A stretch of DNA of 21,730 nucleotides from Paratissierella sp033809995 (lineage in GTDB: Bacteria; Bacillota; Clostridia; Tissierellales; Tissierellaceae), in NCBI GenBank assembly GCA_033809995.1, contig JAPXKQ010000039.1:1-21730 (forward strand), in the 5' to 3' direction. Positions 8,282 through 15,905 of this stretch are shown here, piece after piece. The position numbers and the translations under genes are program-made. The notes under the pieces are model-generated. The model was not told the DNA's origin and made no database searches. It was given only the letters and a program-made list of their open reading frames with translations. Position 1 is the stretch's first letter, and the number at the start of each line of letters is the position of its first letter.

Positions 8282-8388
8282 TTAGTTCTAATTATAATAT
8301 ATTATTACCCTTTATTGTAGCTAAATATTGCTTTTAACTACAAAGTAGGTAAATTTTATGATAAAATAAATATTGAAAACATTAGAAA

Positions 8389-8428
8389 AGGAGATTTCTC
8401 CATTGCGCTTTGCTTTAGTCGAAATGAC
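8389..8428. repeat. C-type repeat copy upstream of the helicase
   Basis: GGAGATTTCTCC (near 8390-8401) is followed by AGTCGAAATGAC (8417-8428). These are the same words found in the C copies at 8133 and 19507. It ends 57 bases before the helicase start, so it may lie in the helicase leader. Confidence 0.65.
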
Positions 8429-8485
8429 ACATAAGTATAAATCTAAAGTTTACTGCAATATAAACTTACCGATAAAGGAGCAATT

Positions 8486-10342
8486 ATGAAACTTAGTTTA
8501 AATCAAGAAAAAGCAATTAACCATATCAATGGACCTGCATTGGTACTTGCAGTACCTGGAGCAGGTAAAACGACGGTTATCATACATAGAACAATGAATT
8601 TGATTCATAATCATAATATAAACCCAAATAAGATTTTATCCATTACTTTTAGTAAGGCTTCTGCAATGGATATGAAAAGTAGATTTGAAAAGATGTATCC
8701 AGAACTTAACCAAATATCTATTAAATTCTCTACAATACATTCCTTTTGCTATGGATTGATAAATGAATATGCTTACATAAAAAGAATAAATTATAAATTA
8801 ATAGAAGAAGAAAAAGACACATTTAATAAATATAATTTATTAAAGAGAATTTATTTAGAAATCAATAAAGAATTCATAACTGAAGAGAAGTTAGAAACTT
8901 TAATAAGTTCTATTAGTTATATTAAAAATATGATGATAAGTCCAAAGGATTTTATACAAAATAATCAAATTGACATAGATAATTTTGTAAGGATTTATGA
9001 TCTTTACGAAAATTATAAAAGAAAATATAATTTATTAGATTTTGACGATATGTTGACTATTTCCTTGGAAATACTAAATTCTAACAAATATTTGTTGGAA
9101 AAGTATAGGGAAAAATATGTCTATATTCAATTGGATGAGGGGCAAGATACTTCCAAGATACAGATGGAGATAATACGTCTTTTAGCAAGTCCTAAGAACA
9201 ATCTATTTATAGTTGCAGATGATGACCAATCCATATATGGCTTTAGGGGGGCGTACCCCCAAGGATTGTTTGATTTTAAGAAAGATTATCCTAATGGCAA
9301 ATTCTTTTATATGGAAGATAACTTTAGATCTACAAAAAATATCGTTTCATTATCAAATAAATTTATTAAGAAAAATAAGTTAAGATATAATAAGGAAATT
9401 ACTACAGAGAATGGCTATCTTGAACCTATAAATATAATTAAGGTTAAAAATATTAACGAACAATACAAGTACATACTAAGAGATTTGAATGAAAAAGGAA
9501 TAAACAATACAGCAATTCTTTTTAGAAATAATTTATCCTCCATCGGTTTAATGGAAATCTTTGAAAAGAATAAAATTCCATTTAAGATTAGAGACACTAA
9601 ACTAAGATTTTTTAATCATTGGCTTGTAAATGAATTTTTAAATTTAATGAAATTTGCTGAAGATACATCTCAAATGGAGATATTTGAATCCCTATACTAC
9701 AAAATAAAAGGTTATATTTCAAAAAAACAAATTAACTACGCTAAGACACTGGATTACAATGCTTCTGTTTTTGATAGAATAATGGAATATCCTGGTATAA
9801 GTGAGTTTTATAAAAAGAACTTAAGGGAATTAAAGTTGGATTTTAAAAGGATCTCTAAATTAAAACCCTATGAAGCTATAAAATATATCGAAGATACTTT
9901 GGAGTATGGAGAATATCTAAGGGAAAATTCTAAAAAGTATGGAATGACATATGATACTCTAAAGACTATGTTGTTTTATCTTGAATTAATTTCAAAGGGT
10001 ACCAATAACCTACCAGAGTTTATTGGAAGGTTAAATCATCTACAATATTTATCTTCTAATTCTAAAACAAATAATGATGCTGTTGTACTCTCCACAGTCC
10101 ATTCCGCAAAAGGATTAGAGTTCGAAAGAGTTTATATGGTGGATTTAACAGAGGGTGAATTTCCAAATCTGTCTACCCAAGAATCAATGGTAAAAATTGA
10201 AGAACTAGAAGAAGAAAGAAGATTGTTTTATGTGGGAATGACTAGGGCAAAAAATTACTTAACACTTATTACTTATAAAAATATAGGTGAAAAGCAGCTT
10301 GAACAATCTAGATTTTTAGATGAATTGCAAGAAATAAATTAA
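8486..10342 (+). CDS. UvrD/REP-type superfamily 1A DNA helicase, short form
   Basis: This 618-residue protein has all SF1A motifs. Walker A is VPGAGKTT (23-30). Motif Ia covers SITFSKASA. Walker B is LDEGQD (216-221) and motif III is DDDQSIYGFRG (245-255). Motif IV is NFRST, motif V is TVHSAKGLEFE, and motif VI is ERRLFYVGMTRAK (577-589). It should be a 3'-5' ATP-dependent DNA translocase used in repair or in clearing replication forks. It is about 100 residues shorter than PcrA/UvrD and lacks the basic C-terminal extension that contacts RNA polymerase. The Walker B has Gly where PcrA/UvrD usually have Ala/Phe/Tyr. AAAGGAG lies 5 bases before the ATG. It is probably an additional helicase, not the housekeeping PcrA. 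Confidence 0.93.
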   Translation: MKLSLNQEKAINHINGPALVLAVPGAGKTTVIIHRTMNLIHNHNINPNKILSITFSKASAMDMKSRFEKMYPELNQISIKFSTIHSFCYGLINEYAYIKRINYKLIEEEKDTFNKYNLLKRIYLEINKEFITEEKLETLISSISYIKNMMISPKDFIQNNQIDIDNFVRIYDLYENYKRKYNLLDFDDMLTISLEILNSNKYLLEKYREKYVYIQLDEGQDTSKIQMEIIRLLASPKNNLFIVADDDQSIYGFRGAYPQGLFDFKKDYPNGKFFYMEDNFRSTKNIVSLSNKFIKKNKLRYNKEITTENGYLEPINIIKVKNINEQYKYILRDLNEKGINNTAILFRNNLSSIGLMEIFEKNKIPFKIRDTKLRFFNHWLVNEFLNLMKFAEDTSQMEIFESLYYKIKGYISKKQINYAKTLDYNASVFDRIMEYPGISEFYKKNLRELKLDFKRISKLKPYEAIKYIEDTLEYGEYLRENSKKYGMTYDTLKTMLFYLELISKGTNNLPEFIGRLNHLQYLSSNSKTNNDAVVLSTVHSAKGLEFERVYMVDLTEGEFPNLSTQESMVKIEELEEERRLFYVGMTRAKNYLTLITYKNIGEKQLEQSRFLDELQEIN

Positions 10343-10418
10343 ATTTATGATTAAAATCCTAAAAAGATGTAATACTATTAATGCAAAAAGTATTTATAAC
10401 CTTTAGGAGGGTAGAAAG

Positions 10419-10538
10419 ATGGAAAAACAAAGAAATAAAAACAACAATAACAAAAACAACAACAACAACAGAAATGACAACAGAAACGATAACAACAAAA
10501 ATCAAAAAAATAAAAGAAACGACAACGAAGAAGAATAA
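10419..10538 (+). CDS. 39-residue Asn-rich small protein
   Basis: The ORF reads MEKQRNKNNNNKN..., ends ...RNDNEEE, and has 19 Asn in 39 residues with scattered Lys, Arg and Asp. It is hydrophilic and of low complexity, with no membrane segment or signal. A full AGGAGG sits 8 bases before the ATG, one of the best ribosome binding sites in the window. A strong terminator begins 5 bases after the stop. Asn codons are mostly AAC (14 of 19), although AAT would be expected in so AT-rich a genome. It lies 76 bases after the helicase and may be read from the same transcript. Function is unknown. A longer frame starting at 10381 overlaps but has no ribosome binding site. Confidence 0.6.
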   Translation: MEKQRNKNNNNKNNNNNRNDNRNDNNKNQKNKRNDNEEE

Positions 10539-10542
10539 TTAC

Positions 10543-10583
10543 AATAGTAAAGGTCCTCAAATTGGGGACCTTTACTATTTTTT
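10543..10583. terminator. Strong bidirectional terminator
   Basis: AATAGTAAAGGTCC pairs with GGACCTTTACTATT, extended by a T-G and a C-G pair to a 5-base loop (AAATT, 10559-10563). TTTTTT follows on the + strand. It serves the small ORF on + and the convergent GerMN lipoprotein gene on the minus strand. Confidence 0.9.
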
Positions 10584-11659
10584 CAATTATTAAACTTCTC
10601 AATTCCTTCAGTTTCCACTAAAAATCCATCTTCATTTCTCAATGCAAAATGTCCTGATTCATAGGGTCTTCCATTTACAGAAATATAAACCCTTTCTGCA
10701 TCATAGAATTTTCCAAGGGTATTAACAATACTTTTTAAAACCTCTGACTCTATGGCTGTACCAACGTTCATATGGTTTAATAATTCATCAGAAAAATCTA
10801 CCTTCACAGTCCAGTTGTTGTTCCTATCAAAATGAATGCTATTAATTTTTGTATCCTTTGATATGAGTGCTATTAACTTATCAGATGGTGGATTTTTCAT
10901 CTTTTCTTCGAATAGTTTTTCAATACTATCATTTGTATAAAACAGTATTTTATCATCTATATATACTGATTTAGTATCTGAAAATAAAGGATAAAAGAAT
11001 TGGCTACTATGCTCCAAAGGCTTTTCTTCTATTGACTTTAATAGAGTCTCTACTTGATATTCCTTATAATCAAATATTCTAGCAACTAGTCCAATATTTT
11101 TGACAAAATATTCTTTAATAAAACTACCATCATCCAAGCTAGTTGTTACTTCAAGTGCTTCAAAATTATTATATGGAGTATCAATAATTGCATTTATACT
11201 TGTAATTTCTTTTGTATGTCCATCCTTTGTGGTCCATGAATTTCCAACTACTATAGGCTCCTTAAGAATTATATTCTCCTTATCTCCTTTAGTATTAAGC
11301 ATATTCTCAATATGATAAAACTCCCCTTCAGAATAGGTTTCTATCACTGCTCCATCACTATATTCTATTCTCTTTATAAGATTAGTGCCAGGATTTATTA
11401 TTTTAATCTGAGCTCTATTACCATCAACAAATTCAATAAATACCCTTTGCTCAGCATATTCATTACCTATTCCTTCATAGTCATAAATTTTATTTTGTAC
11501 ATAAGGATAAAAATCTGTTGCCTTTAACTCTTCATCAAATGATGCTTCTAAATTTGCCAAATCATTAATAACATTTTCATTTTCTCCTACAGATGTTTGA
11601 CAGCCTACAATTATTAAAACAATACTTAAAAACATAATGAAATATAAATGTTTTTTCAT
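10583..11659 (-). CDS. Lipoprotein with C-terminal GerMN domain
   Basis: This 358-residue exported lipoprotein begins with a Lys-containing N-terminus and hydrophobic core, then lipobox IVGC with Cys20 as the lipidation site. Residues 40-210 form a beta-rich region I cannot name. From about 221 to 335 it matches the GerMN domain pattern: KILFYTND, then KLIALISKDTKINSIHFDRNNNWTVKVDFSDEL, described here over residues 261-293. The ending is LKSIVNTLGKFYDAERVYISVNG over residues 308-330. GerMN occurs in spore germination protein GerM and related envelope lipoproteins, where it is thought to mediate protein contacts. The ATG follows AAGGGGTGATTAG, a good ribosome binding site. It is read toward the helicase side and ends at a shared terminator. 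Confidence 0.82.
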   Translation of the reverse strand: MKKHLYFIMFLSIVLIIVGCQTSVGENENVINDLANLEASFDEELKATDFYPYVQNKIYDYEGIGNEYAEQRVFIEFVDGNRAQIKIINPGTNLIKRIEYSDGAVIETYSEGEFYHIENMLNTKGDKENIILKEPIVVGNSWTTKDGHTKEITSINAIIDTPYNNFEALEVTTSLDDGSFIKEYFVKNIGLVARIFDYKEYQVETLLKSIEEKPLEHSSQFFYPLFSDTKSVYIDDKILFYTNDSIEKLFEEKMKNPPSDKLIALISKDTKINSIHFDRNNNWTVKVDFSDELLNHMNVGTAIESEVLKSIVNTLGKFYDAERVYISVNGRPYESGHFALRNEDGFLVETEGIEKFNN

Positions 11660-11772
11660 ATCTAATCACCCCTTAAGGATTATAGCCTGTATAACTTAAC
11701 ATTATACCTCTACTATTATTATATTATATTTTAAGGGATAAATATTTACGAAAAAATTACAGTTAAACGAAC

Positions 11773-11794
11773 GGGCATGGAATCCCGTCCCTAC
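11773..11794. repeat. D-type repeat overlapping the HAD gene stop codon
   Basis: This 22-base stretch matches 19 of 22 positions of the D module at 19479-19500 (shared core GAATCCCG and CCCTAC). ACGGG and CCCGT within it can form a small hairpin. On the minus strand its TAGGGACGGG end supplies the TAG stop of the HAD gene (11791-11793). Confidence 0.75.
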
Positions 11795-12516
11795 AATATC
11801 TCTATATCAGGTTTTAGTTTATAAATTATGTCTTTTCGTTCAATGATGATAGTTGCTCTTTCAGATAGCTCTTTATCTGCTCTTATTGATTCAAATAATA
11901 ATCTGTTTGGATTTATTGCAATGGGATTTCCAACCATTCTTAACATGGATAAATCACCTGTTGTATCACCATAAGCAAAACTATGTTCCAAGTCAACATC
12001 ATATTTTTGAATTAGTTCTCTTATGACCCTTTTTTTGCTTTCAGAGTCCCACATTCTTACAATCTCACCTGTGAATTTGTTATTCTCATCTACCTTGTAC
12101 AAAGTGCCTCTAAATTCTGTGGCACCATACTTCTCTGCCATTTTTGAAACAAGAAAATCAGGACTTCCAGAAATGAAAAACACCTTATGCCCTTGTTTTT
12201 TATGCCATTCAATTTGGTTTCTAGAATATTTATAAACCATATCCCCATTTACATTTATGACGTGGTCAGCAATAAACTCAATATATGATTTGTTGACACC
12301 CTTAAGTTCTTCTAAATAAACCCCTGCTAATGTTTCTAGATATTGTTCAAAATCACCATATCTTTTTTCCCATTCAACATATACCTTTTTAATTTTTGTA
12401 TACCATATTTCTGGGTCTATGACTTCAAAGTTTACTAGCTTCTTAAAATGTTCTATCATTAAGGAATTTCTAAATATTGTACCATCAATATCAAAAAATG
12501 CAGCTATATTTTTCAT
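11791..12516 (-). CDS. HAD-IB family phosphatase (SerB-like)
   Basis: This 241-residue soluble HAD hydrolase has motif I FFDIDGT with nucleophile D9 and acid/base D11. Motif II is FFISGSPD around 113-120, followed by a basic KK at 161-162. Motif III is YGDTTGDLSML with D184 and D188. A helical cap between residues 14 and 100 places it in subclass IB with phosphoserine phosphatase-like enzymes. The actual phosphate ester is unknown. I place the start at ATG 12516, where AGGATGG gives a ribosome binding site. ATG 12525 lies inside that site. The stop codon falls in a dispersed repeat, so the original C-terminus may have been different. Confidence 0.87.
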   Translation of the reverse strand: MKNIAAFFDIDGTIFRNSLMIEHFKKLVNFEVIDPEIWYTKIKKVYVEWEKRYGDFEQYLETLAGVYLEELKGVNKSYIEFIADHVINVNGDMVYKYSRNQIEWHKKQGHKVFFISGSPDFLVSKMAEKYGATEFRGTLYKVDENNKFTGEIVRMWDSESKKRVIRELIQKYDVDLEHSFAYGDTTGDLSMLRMVGNPIAINPNRLLFESIRADKELSERATIIIERKDIIYKLKPDIEIL

Positions 12517-12575
12517 ATCTACCATCCTAATTATTTTATTCTAATAGTATATGTAATACCCAAAAGATAGTTCAT

Positions 12576-12717
12576 AATTCACTATTTTCACTATTTCAAT
12601 TCACAATTCACTATTTCAATTCACAATTCACAGTTCACAATTGTAAAATAATTAAAAATTAAGAATTAAAAATTAAAACAGAAATACATTATTAATCTTT
12701 AATTATTAATTCTTAAT
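12576..12717. repeat. B-A repeat mosaic between opp operon end and HAD gene
   Basis: TTCAC-rich module B (12576-12645) is followed by AT-rich module A (about 12649-12679) and an inverted A-like stretch (about 12690-12717). This makes up most of the 214-base gap upstream of the HAD gene. I see no ORF in it. Confidence 0.7.
12591..12630. repeat. Perfect 20-bp tandem duplication
   Basis: CTATTTCAATTCACAATTCA occurs twice head to tail (12591-12610 and 12611-12630) with no mismatch, inside module B. Confidence 0.95.
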
Positions 12718-12741
12718 AAAAAGGAGGCTATCGCCTCCTTT
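12715..12741 (-). terminator. Terminator of the opp operon
   Basis: AAAGGAGGC (12720-12728) pairs with GCCTCCTTT (12733-12741) across a TATC loop. On the minus strand it is followed by TTTTATTAA. It overlaps the stop codon of the last small gene. Confidence 0.85.
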
Positions 12742-12940
12742 ACAGTCCTCTTGTTAAGAAATACATTGATATGAAATAAAGCACCAGCATTACTCCAAAT
12801 AATATCAACACATATGGTAGTATTGCTTGATAAAAGGCTATTATCATGGTGAAGATTTCTCCCCAAGATATATCCATATCCTTTATTTTCTTTTCTAGTT
12901 CTGTATCTCTTTCAATCTTAGGTCGTTTTCTGAAAAACAT
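12740..12940 (-). CDS. Small single-pass membrane protein at the end of the opp operon
   Basis: The frame gives a 66-residue protein from ATG 12940. A basic and acidic N-terminus (MFFRKRPKIERD..EKKIKD) is followed by an amphipathic stretch and one long hydrophobic helix (about residues 30-60, ILPYVLILFGVMLVLYFISMYF). A longer form starting at TTG 12985 would overlap oppF and has no ribosome binding site. For the ATG form a GGAAG lies about 10 bases upstream, which is weak. It sits between the oppF stop and the operon terminator, which supports it as the sixth cistron. I do not recognise a family. It may stabilise or regulate the transporter, but nothing in the sequence proves that. Confidence 0.6.
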   Translation of the reverse strand: MFFRKRPKIERDTELEKKIKDMDISWGEIFTMIIAFYQAILPYVLILFGVMLVLYFISMYFLTRGL

Positions 12941-12960
12941 CTTATCACTACTTCCAAAAC

Positions 12961-13977
12961 TTATCTTTTGTTTACTAAGTGGCAAGCCACAAAATGATCA
13001 GGAGCTGACTCTATAAATTCTGGTACTACTTCCTTACAAACATCCATTACATAAGGACATCTTGTATGGAAACGGCATCCTTTTGGTGGGTTGGCAGGGC
13101 TTGGAATATCTCCTGTAAGAATAATTCTTTCTCTCTTCTTTCTAGGGTCTGGTATTGGTATAGCAGATAATAGGGCTTGAGTATATGGATGTAATGGTGA
13201 TTCATATAGATCATGTTTACCAGCCAATTCTACCATACTTCCCAGATACATAACTCCAATACGATCGCTAATATGCTTTACAACTGATAAATCATGGGAT
13301 ATAAATAGATACGTAAGTCCCATATCTTGTTGTAAATCCATAAGAAGATTTATAACTTGTGATTGGATAGATACATCAAGTGCAGATACCGGCTCATCAC
13401 ATACTATAAACTCAGGTCTTAAAGCCAATGCTCTTGCAATACCTATTCTTTGTCTTTGACCTCCACTAAATTCATGTGGATATCTTCTAATATGATATGG
13501 TGCTAGACCACATTTTTCAATTACTTCAGAAACTCTATCATTAACTTCCTTTCCCTTTTTAGCCAAACCATGTTCAACCAAAGCCTCACCACAAATTTGT
13601 GCAACGGTTTTACGTGGATTTAATGAGCTATATGGGTCTTGGAAAACAATTTGCATCTTTGTACGTAGTTTGACCATTTCATCTTTTGATAATTCGAAAA
13701 CTTCTTTTCCATCATAATATACCTTCCCATCTGTCTTTTCAAGGAGTCTTAAAATGGTCCTACCAGTAGTAGATTTACCACATCCGGATTCACCTACTAT
13801 ACCTAATGTTTCACCTCTTCTAATTGTGAAGGAAATGTCTTCAACGGCTTGAACATAACCCACTACGTGTTTTAGAAATCCACCTGTAATTGGGAAATAC
13901 TTCTTCAAATTCTTTACAACAACTAAATCTCTATCATCAAATTCTATTTTATTATCTACTCGTAATTGTTCAGCCAT
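12961..13977 (-). CDS. oppF: Oligopeptide ABC transporter ATP-binding protein OppF
   Basis: This 338-residue cytoplasmic ATPase is one of the two that power peptide import. It has Walker A GESGCGKST (62-70), Q-loop VFQDPYSSLNPR, signature FSGGQRQRIGIARAL, Walker B IVCDEP and the H-loop FISHDL. The C-terminal oligopeptide-specific domain has cysteines spaced C-x5-C-x6-C-x17-C (GCRFHTRCPYVMDVC...). That arrangement binds a [4Fe-4S] cluster in structurally studied Dpp/Opp ATPases. Its ATG follows the oppD TAA with no gap, and its ribosome binding site (GGAGAGGTG) lies inside oppD. The two ATPases are therefore translationally coupled. Peptide length preference (Dpp or Opp) cannot be read. Confidence 0.95.
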   Translation of the reverse strand: MAEQLRVDNKIEFDDRDLVVVKNLKKYFPITGGFLKHVVGYVQAVEDISFTIRRGETLGIVGESGCGKSTTGRTILRLLEKTDGKVYYDGKEVFELSKDEMVKLRTKMQIVFQDPYSSLNPRKTVAQICGEALVEHGLAKKGKEVNDRVSEVIEKCGLAPYHIRRYPHEFSGGQRQRIGIARALALRPEFIVCDEPVSALDVSIQSQVINLLMDLQQDMGLTYLFISHDLSVVKHISDRIGVMYLGSMVELAGKHDLYESPLHPYTQALLSAIPIPDPRKKRERIILTGDIPSPANPPKGCRFHTRCPYVMDVCKEVVPEFIESAPDHFVACHLVNKR

Positions 13978-14961
13978 TTATTTCACCTCTCCTTCTTTTT
14001 CATATAACCAGCAACGAACTTTTCGTCCTTTTTCATTTTGAATTAAATGAGGTGAGGATTTCTTACAAATATCCATTGCATGAGAACATCTAGGATGAAA
14101 TGTACATCCTTCAGGCATATCCAATGGATTTGGTACTGCTCCAGGAATTACTTCCAATCTTTCGTGATTATCATCTAAACTTGGTTTTGATCTCATAAGT
14201 CCTACTGTATAAGGGTGTTTTGGATCTGTAAATAAATCCATAACATCTGCTTCTTCAACAACCTTACCTGCATACATTACAATAACGTGTTCACACATTT
14301 CTGCTACAACGCCCAAGTCGTGTGTAATCAATATTATTGCAGTGTTTAATTTATCTTTAAGCTCTTTCATAAGCTCTATTATCTGTGCTTGAATAGTTAC
14401 ATCTAACGCAGTGGTTGGTTCATCTGCTATTAATAATTTAGGATTACATGATAAAGCCATAGCTATCATGGCCCTTTGCCTCATTCCTCCACTAAATTGA
14501 TGTGGATATTCGTCTATTGCCTGTTCAGCTCTAGGGATACCAACCAATTTTAGCATTTCAATACATCTTTCCCTTGCTGCTTTTTTATCCAATTTTTGAT
14601 GAAGCATTATTGCTTCCATGATTTGTTTACCTATTGTAAATACAGGGTTTAATGAAGTCATAGGCTCTTGGAAAATCATTGCTATGTCATTTCCCCTTAT
14701 ATTTTGCATTTCTCTTTCTGTAGCTTGAACTAAATCCTTGCCCTCAAAAAAAATCTCGCCTTCAACAATTCTACCAGGAGGGCTTGGAACTAATCTTAAT
14801 ATTGAAATAGAAGTTACTGATTTACCACAACCAGATTCTCCTACTATTCCTAAAGTTTGACCAGGTTTAAGTTCAAAATCTACACCATCTACCGCTGGCA
14901 CAACGCCATCTTCAGTATAAAAGTAAGTTTTTAAATTTTTAACTTCCAATAAGTTTTCCAT
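13978..14961 (-). CDS. oppD: Oligopeptide ABC transporter ATP-binding protein OppD
   Basis: This is the partner ATPase of OppF, 327 residues. It has Walker A GESGCGKSV (41-49), Q-loop IFQEPMTSLNP, signature FSGGMRQRAMIAMAL, Walker B LLIADEPTTALDV and H-loop LITHDLGV. The signature differs from OppF in having Met for Gln, a usual difference between D and F subunits. The C-terminal domain again has C-x5-C-x6-C-x17-C (GCTFHPRCSHAMDIC...), a likely [4Fe-4S] site. AGGGGTGAAG precedes the ATG, 15 bases after the oppC stop. Confidence 0.95.
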   Translation of the reverse strand: MENLLEVKNLKTYFYTEDGVVPAVDGVDFELKPGQTLGIVGESGCGKSVTSISILRLVPSPPGRIVEGEIFFEGKDLVQATEREMQNIRGNDIAMIFQEPMTSLNPVFTIGKQIMEAIMLHQKLDKKAARERCIEMLKLVGIPRAEQAIDEYPHQFSGGMRQRAMIAMALSCNPKLLIADEPTTALDVTIQAQIIELMKELKDKLNTAIILITHDLGVVAEMCEHVIVMYAGKVVEEADVMDLFTDPKHPYTVGLMRSKPSLDDNHERLEVIPGAVPNPLDMPEGCTFHPRCSHAMDICKKSSPHLIQNEKGRKVRCWLYEKEGEVK

Positions 14962-14976
14962 TTCTTCACCCCTAGG

Positions 14977-15891
14977 CTATTGTTTTAGTCGTGGATCTAG
15001 TGCATCTCTTAATCCATCACCTAATAAGTTCAAGCTTAAAACTGTAACAAATATTGCTAATCCTGGTGGAATCCATTGCCACCAACGATTCTTCAATACA
15101 TACTGAGTATTTGCATCGGTTAACATATTTCCCCAAGTTGGCGTTGGAGGTGAAACCCCAAGACCTAAGAAACTTAGTGTTGATTCTGTAAGAATAGCAT
15201 TTGCTATACCAGTAGTAGCCGATACGATAATGGAAGCCATAGTATTTGGTATTAAGTGAGATGTAATCTTTTTAAAGTCACTTATTCCCAATGCAGTAGC
15301 TGCTTCCATAAACTCTCTTTCACGAAGGGATAATATTTCAGCTCTCACTATTCTAGCGATACCTGGCCAACCTAATATGGCCAATACAAGCATAACATTG
15401 TAGATACTAGGCCCACGAATAGCTACGAAAGTTATAGCTATAGGTAAAAATGGAAGACAAGATACAACGTCAGCTACTCTCATAATAAAACCATCAATAG
15501 CTTTACCATAATAGCCAGCTATACCACCTAATACTACTCCAATCAAAATTCTTAAACCAGTAGAAACAAATCCTACAGTTAAAGAAATTCTTCCACCATA
15601 TAATAATCTTGTGTAAATATCTCTACCTAAAGCATCAGCACCTAATAAATACGTATCATCTGGCGCAGCATTAGACCTTGCTAAATTGGTCTCATCCCTA
15701 CCAAAGTCAGTTAAAAATGGTGCAAAAATTGCTGCTAGAGACAGAATCACCAAGACAACCAAACCTATAATAGCAAGTTTATTTCTTCGAAGTCTTCTCC
15801 ACACTATTTTCCCGGGACTTTCAACCTTACTGCTTCTAGCTTTATTTTCTTTATTTTCTATATTACTCTTTTTAGCATCAACAGCTGTCAT
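14977..15891 (-). CDS. oppC: Oligopeptide ABC transporter permease OppC
   Basis: This 304-residue inner-membrane permease has a charged cytoplasmic N-terminus of about 40 residues, a first helix (KLAIIGLVVLVILSLAAIFA), and then a periplasm-facing loop with LLGADALGRDIYTRLLYGGR. That loop motif is typical of the DppC/OppC subfamily. The remaining five helices include the ATPase-contacting EAA loop EAATALGISDFKKITSHLIP. The C-terminus NLLGDGLRDALDPRLKQ is also characteristic. GGAGGGACTTG precedes the ATG, 14 bases after oppB. It pairs with OppB to form the translocation pore. Confidence 0.95.
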   Translation of the reverse strand: MTAVDAKKSNIENKENKARSSKVESPGKIVWRRLRRNKLAIIGLVVLVILSLAAIFAPFLTDFGRDETNLARSNAAPDDTYLLGADALGRDIYTRLLYGGRISLTVGFVSTGLRILIGVVLGGIAGYYGKAIDGFIMRVADVVSCLPFLPIAITFVAIRGPSIYNVMLVLAILGWPGIARIVRAEILSLREREFMEAATALGISDFKKITSHLIPNTMASIIVSATTGIANAILTESTLSFLGLGVSPPTPTWGNMLTDANTQYVLKNRWWQWIPPGLAIFVTVLSLNLLGDGLRDALDPRLKQ

Positions 15892-15905
15892 TTCAAGTCC
15901 CTCCT

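Noticed and set aside
10381..10593. 70-residue + strand frame overlapping the Asn-rich ORF
   Set aside because: No ribosome binding site before its ATG. The AGGAGG sits inside it and points to ATG 10419. It also runs through the terminator.
10378..10602. 74-residue minus-strand Cys/Phe-rich frame
   Set aside because: Complement of the Asn-rich AAC codons and the terminator. It overlaps the end of the real lipoprotein gene and has no start signal.
12941..12985. Upstream TTG start extension of the small membrane protein
   Set aside because: It overlaps oppF and has no Shine-Dalgarno; the internal ATG at 12940 is preferred.
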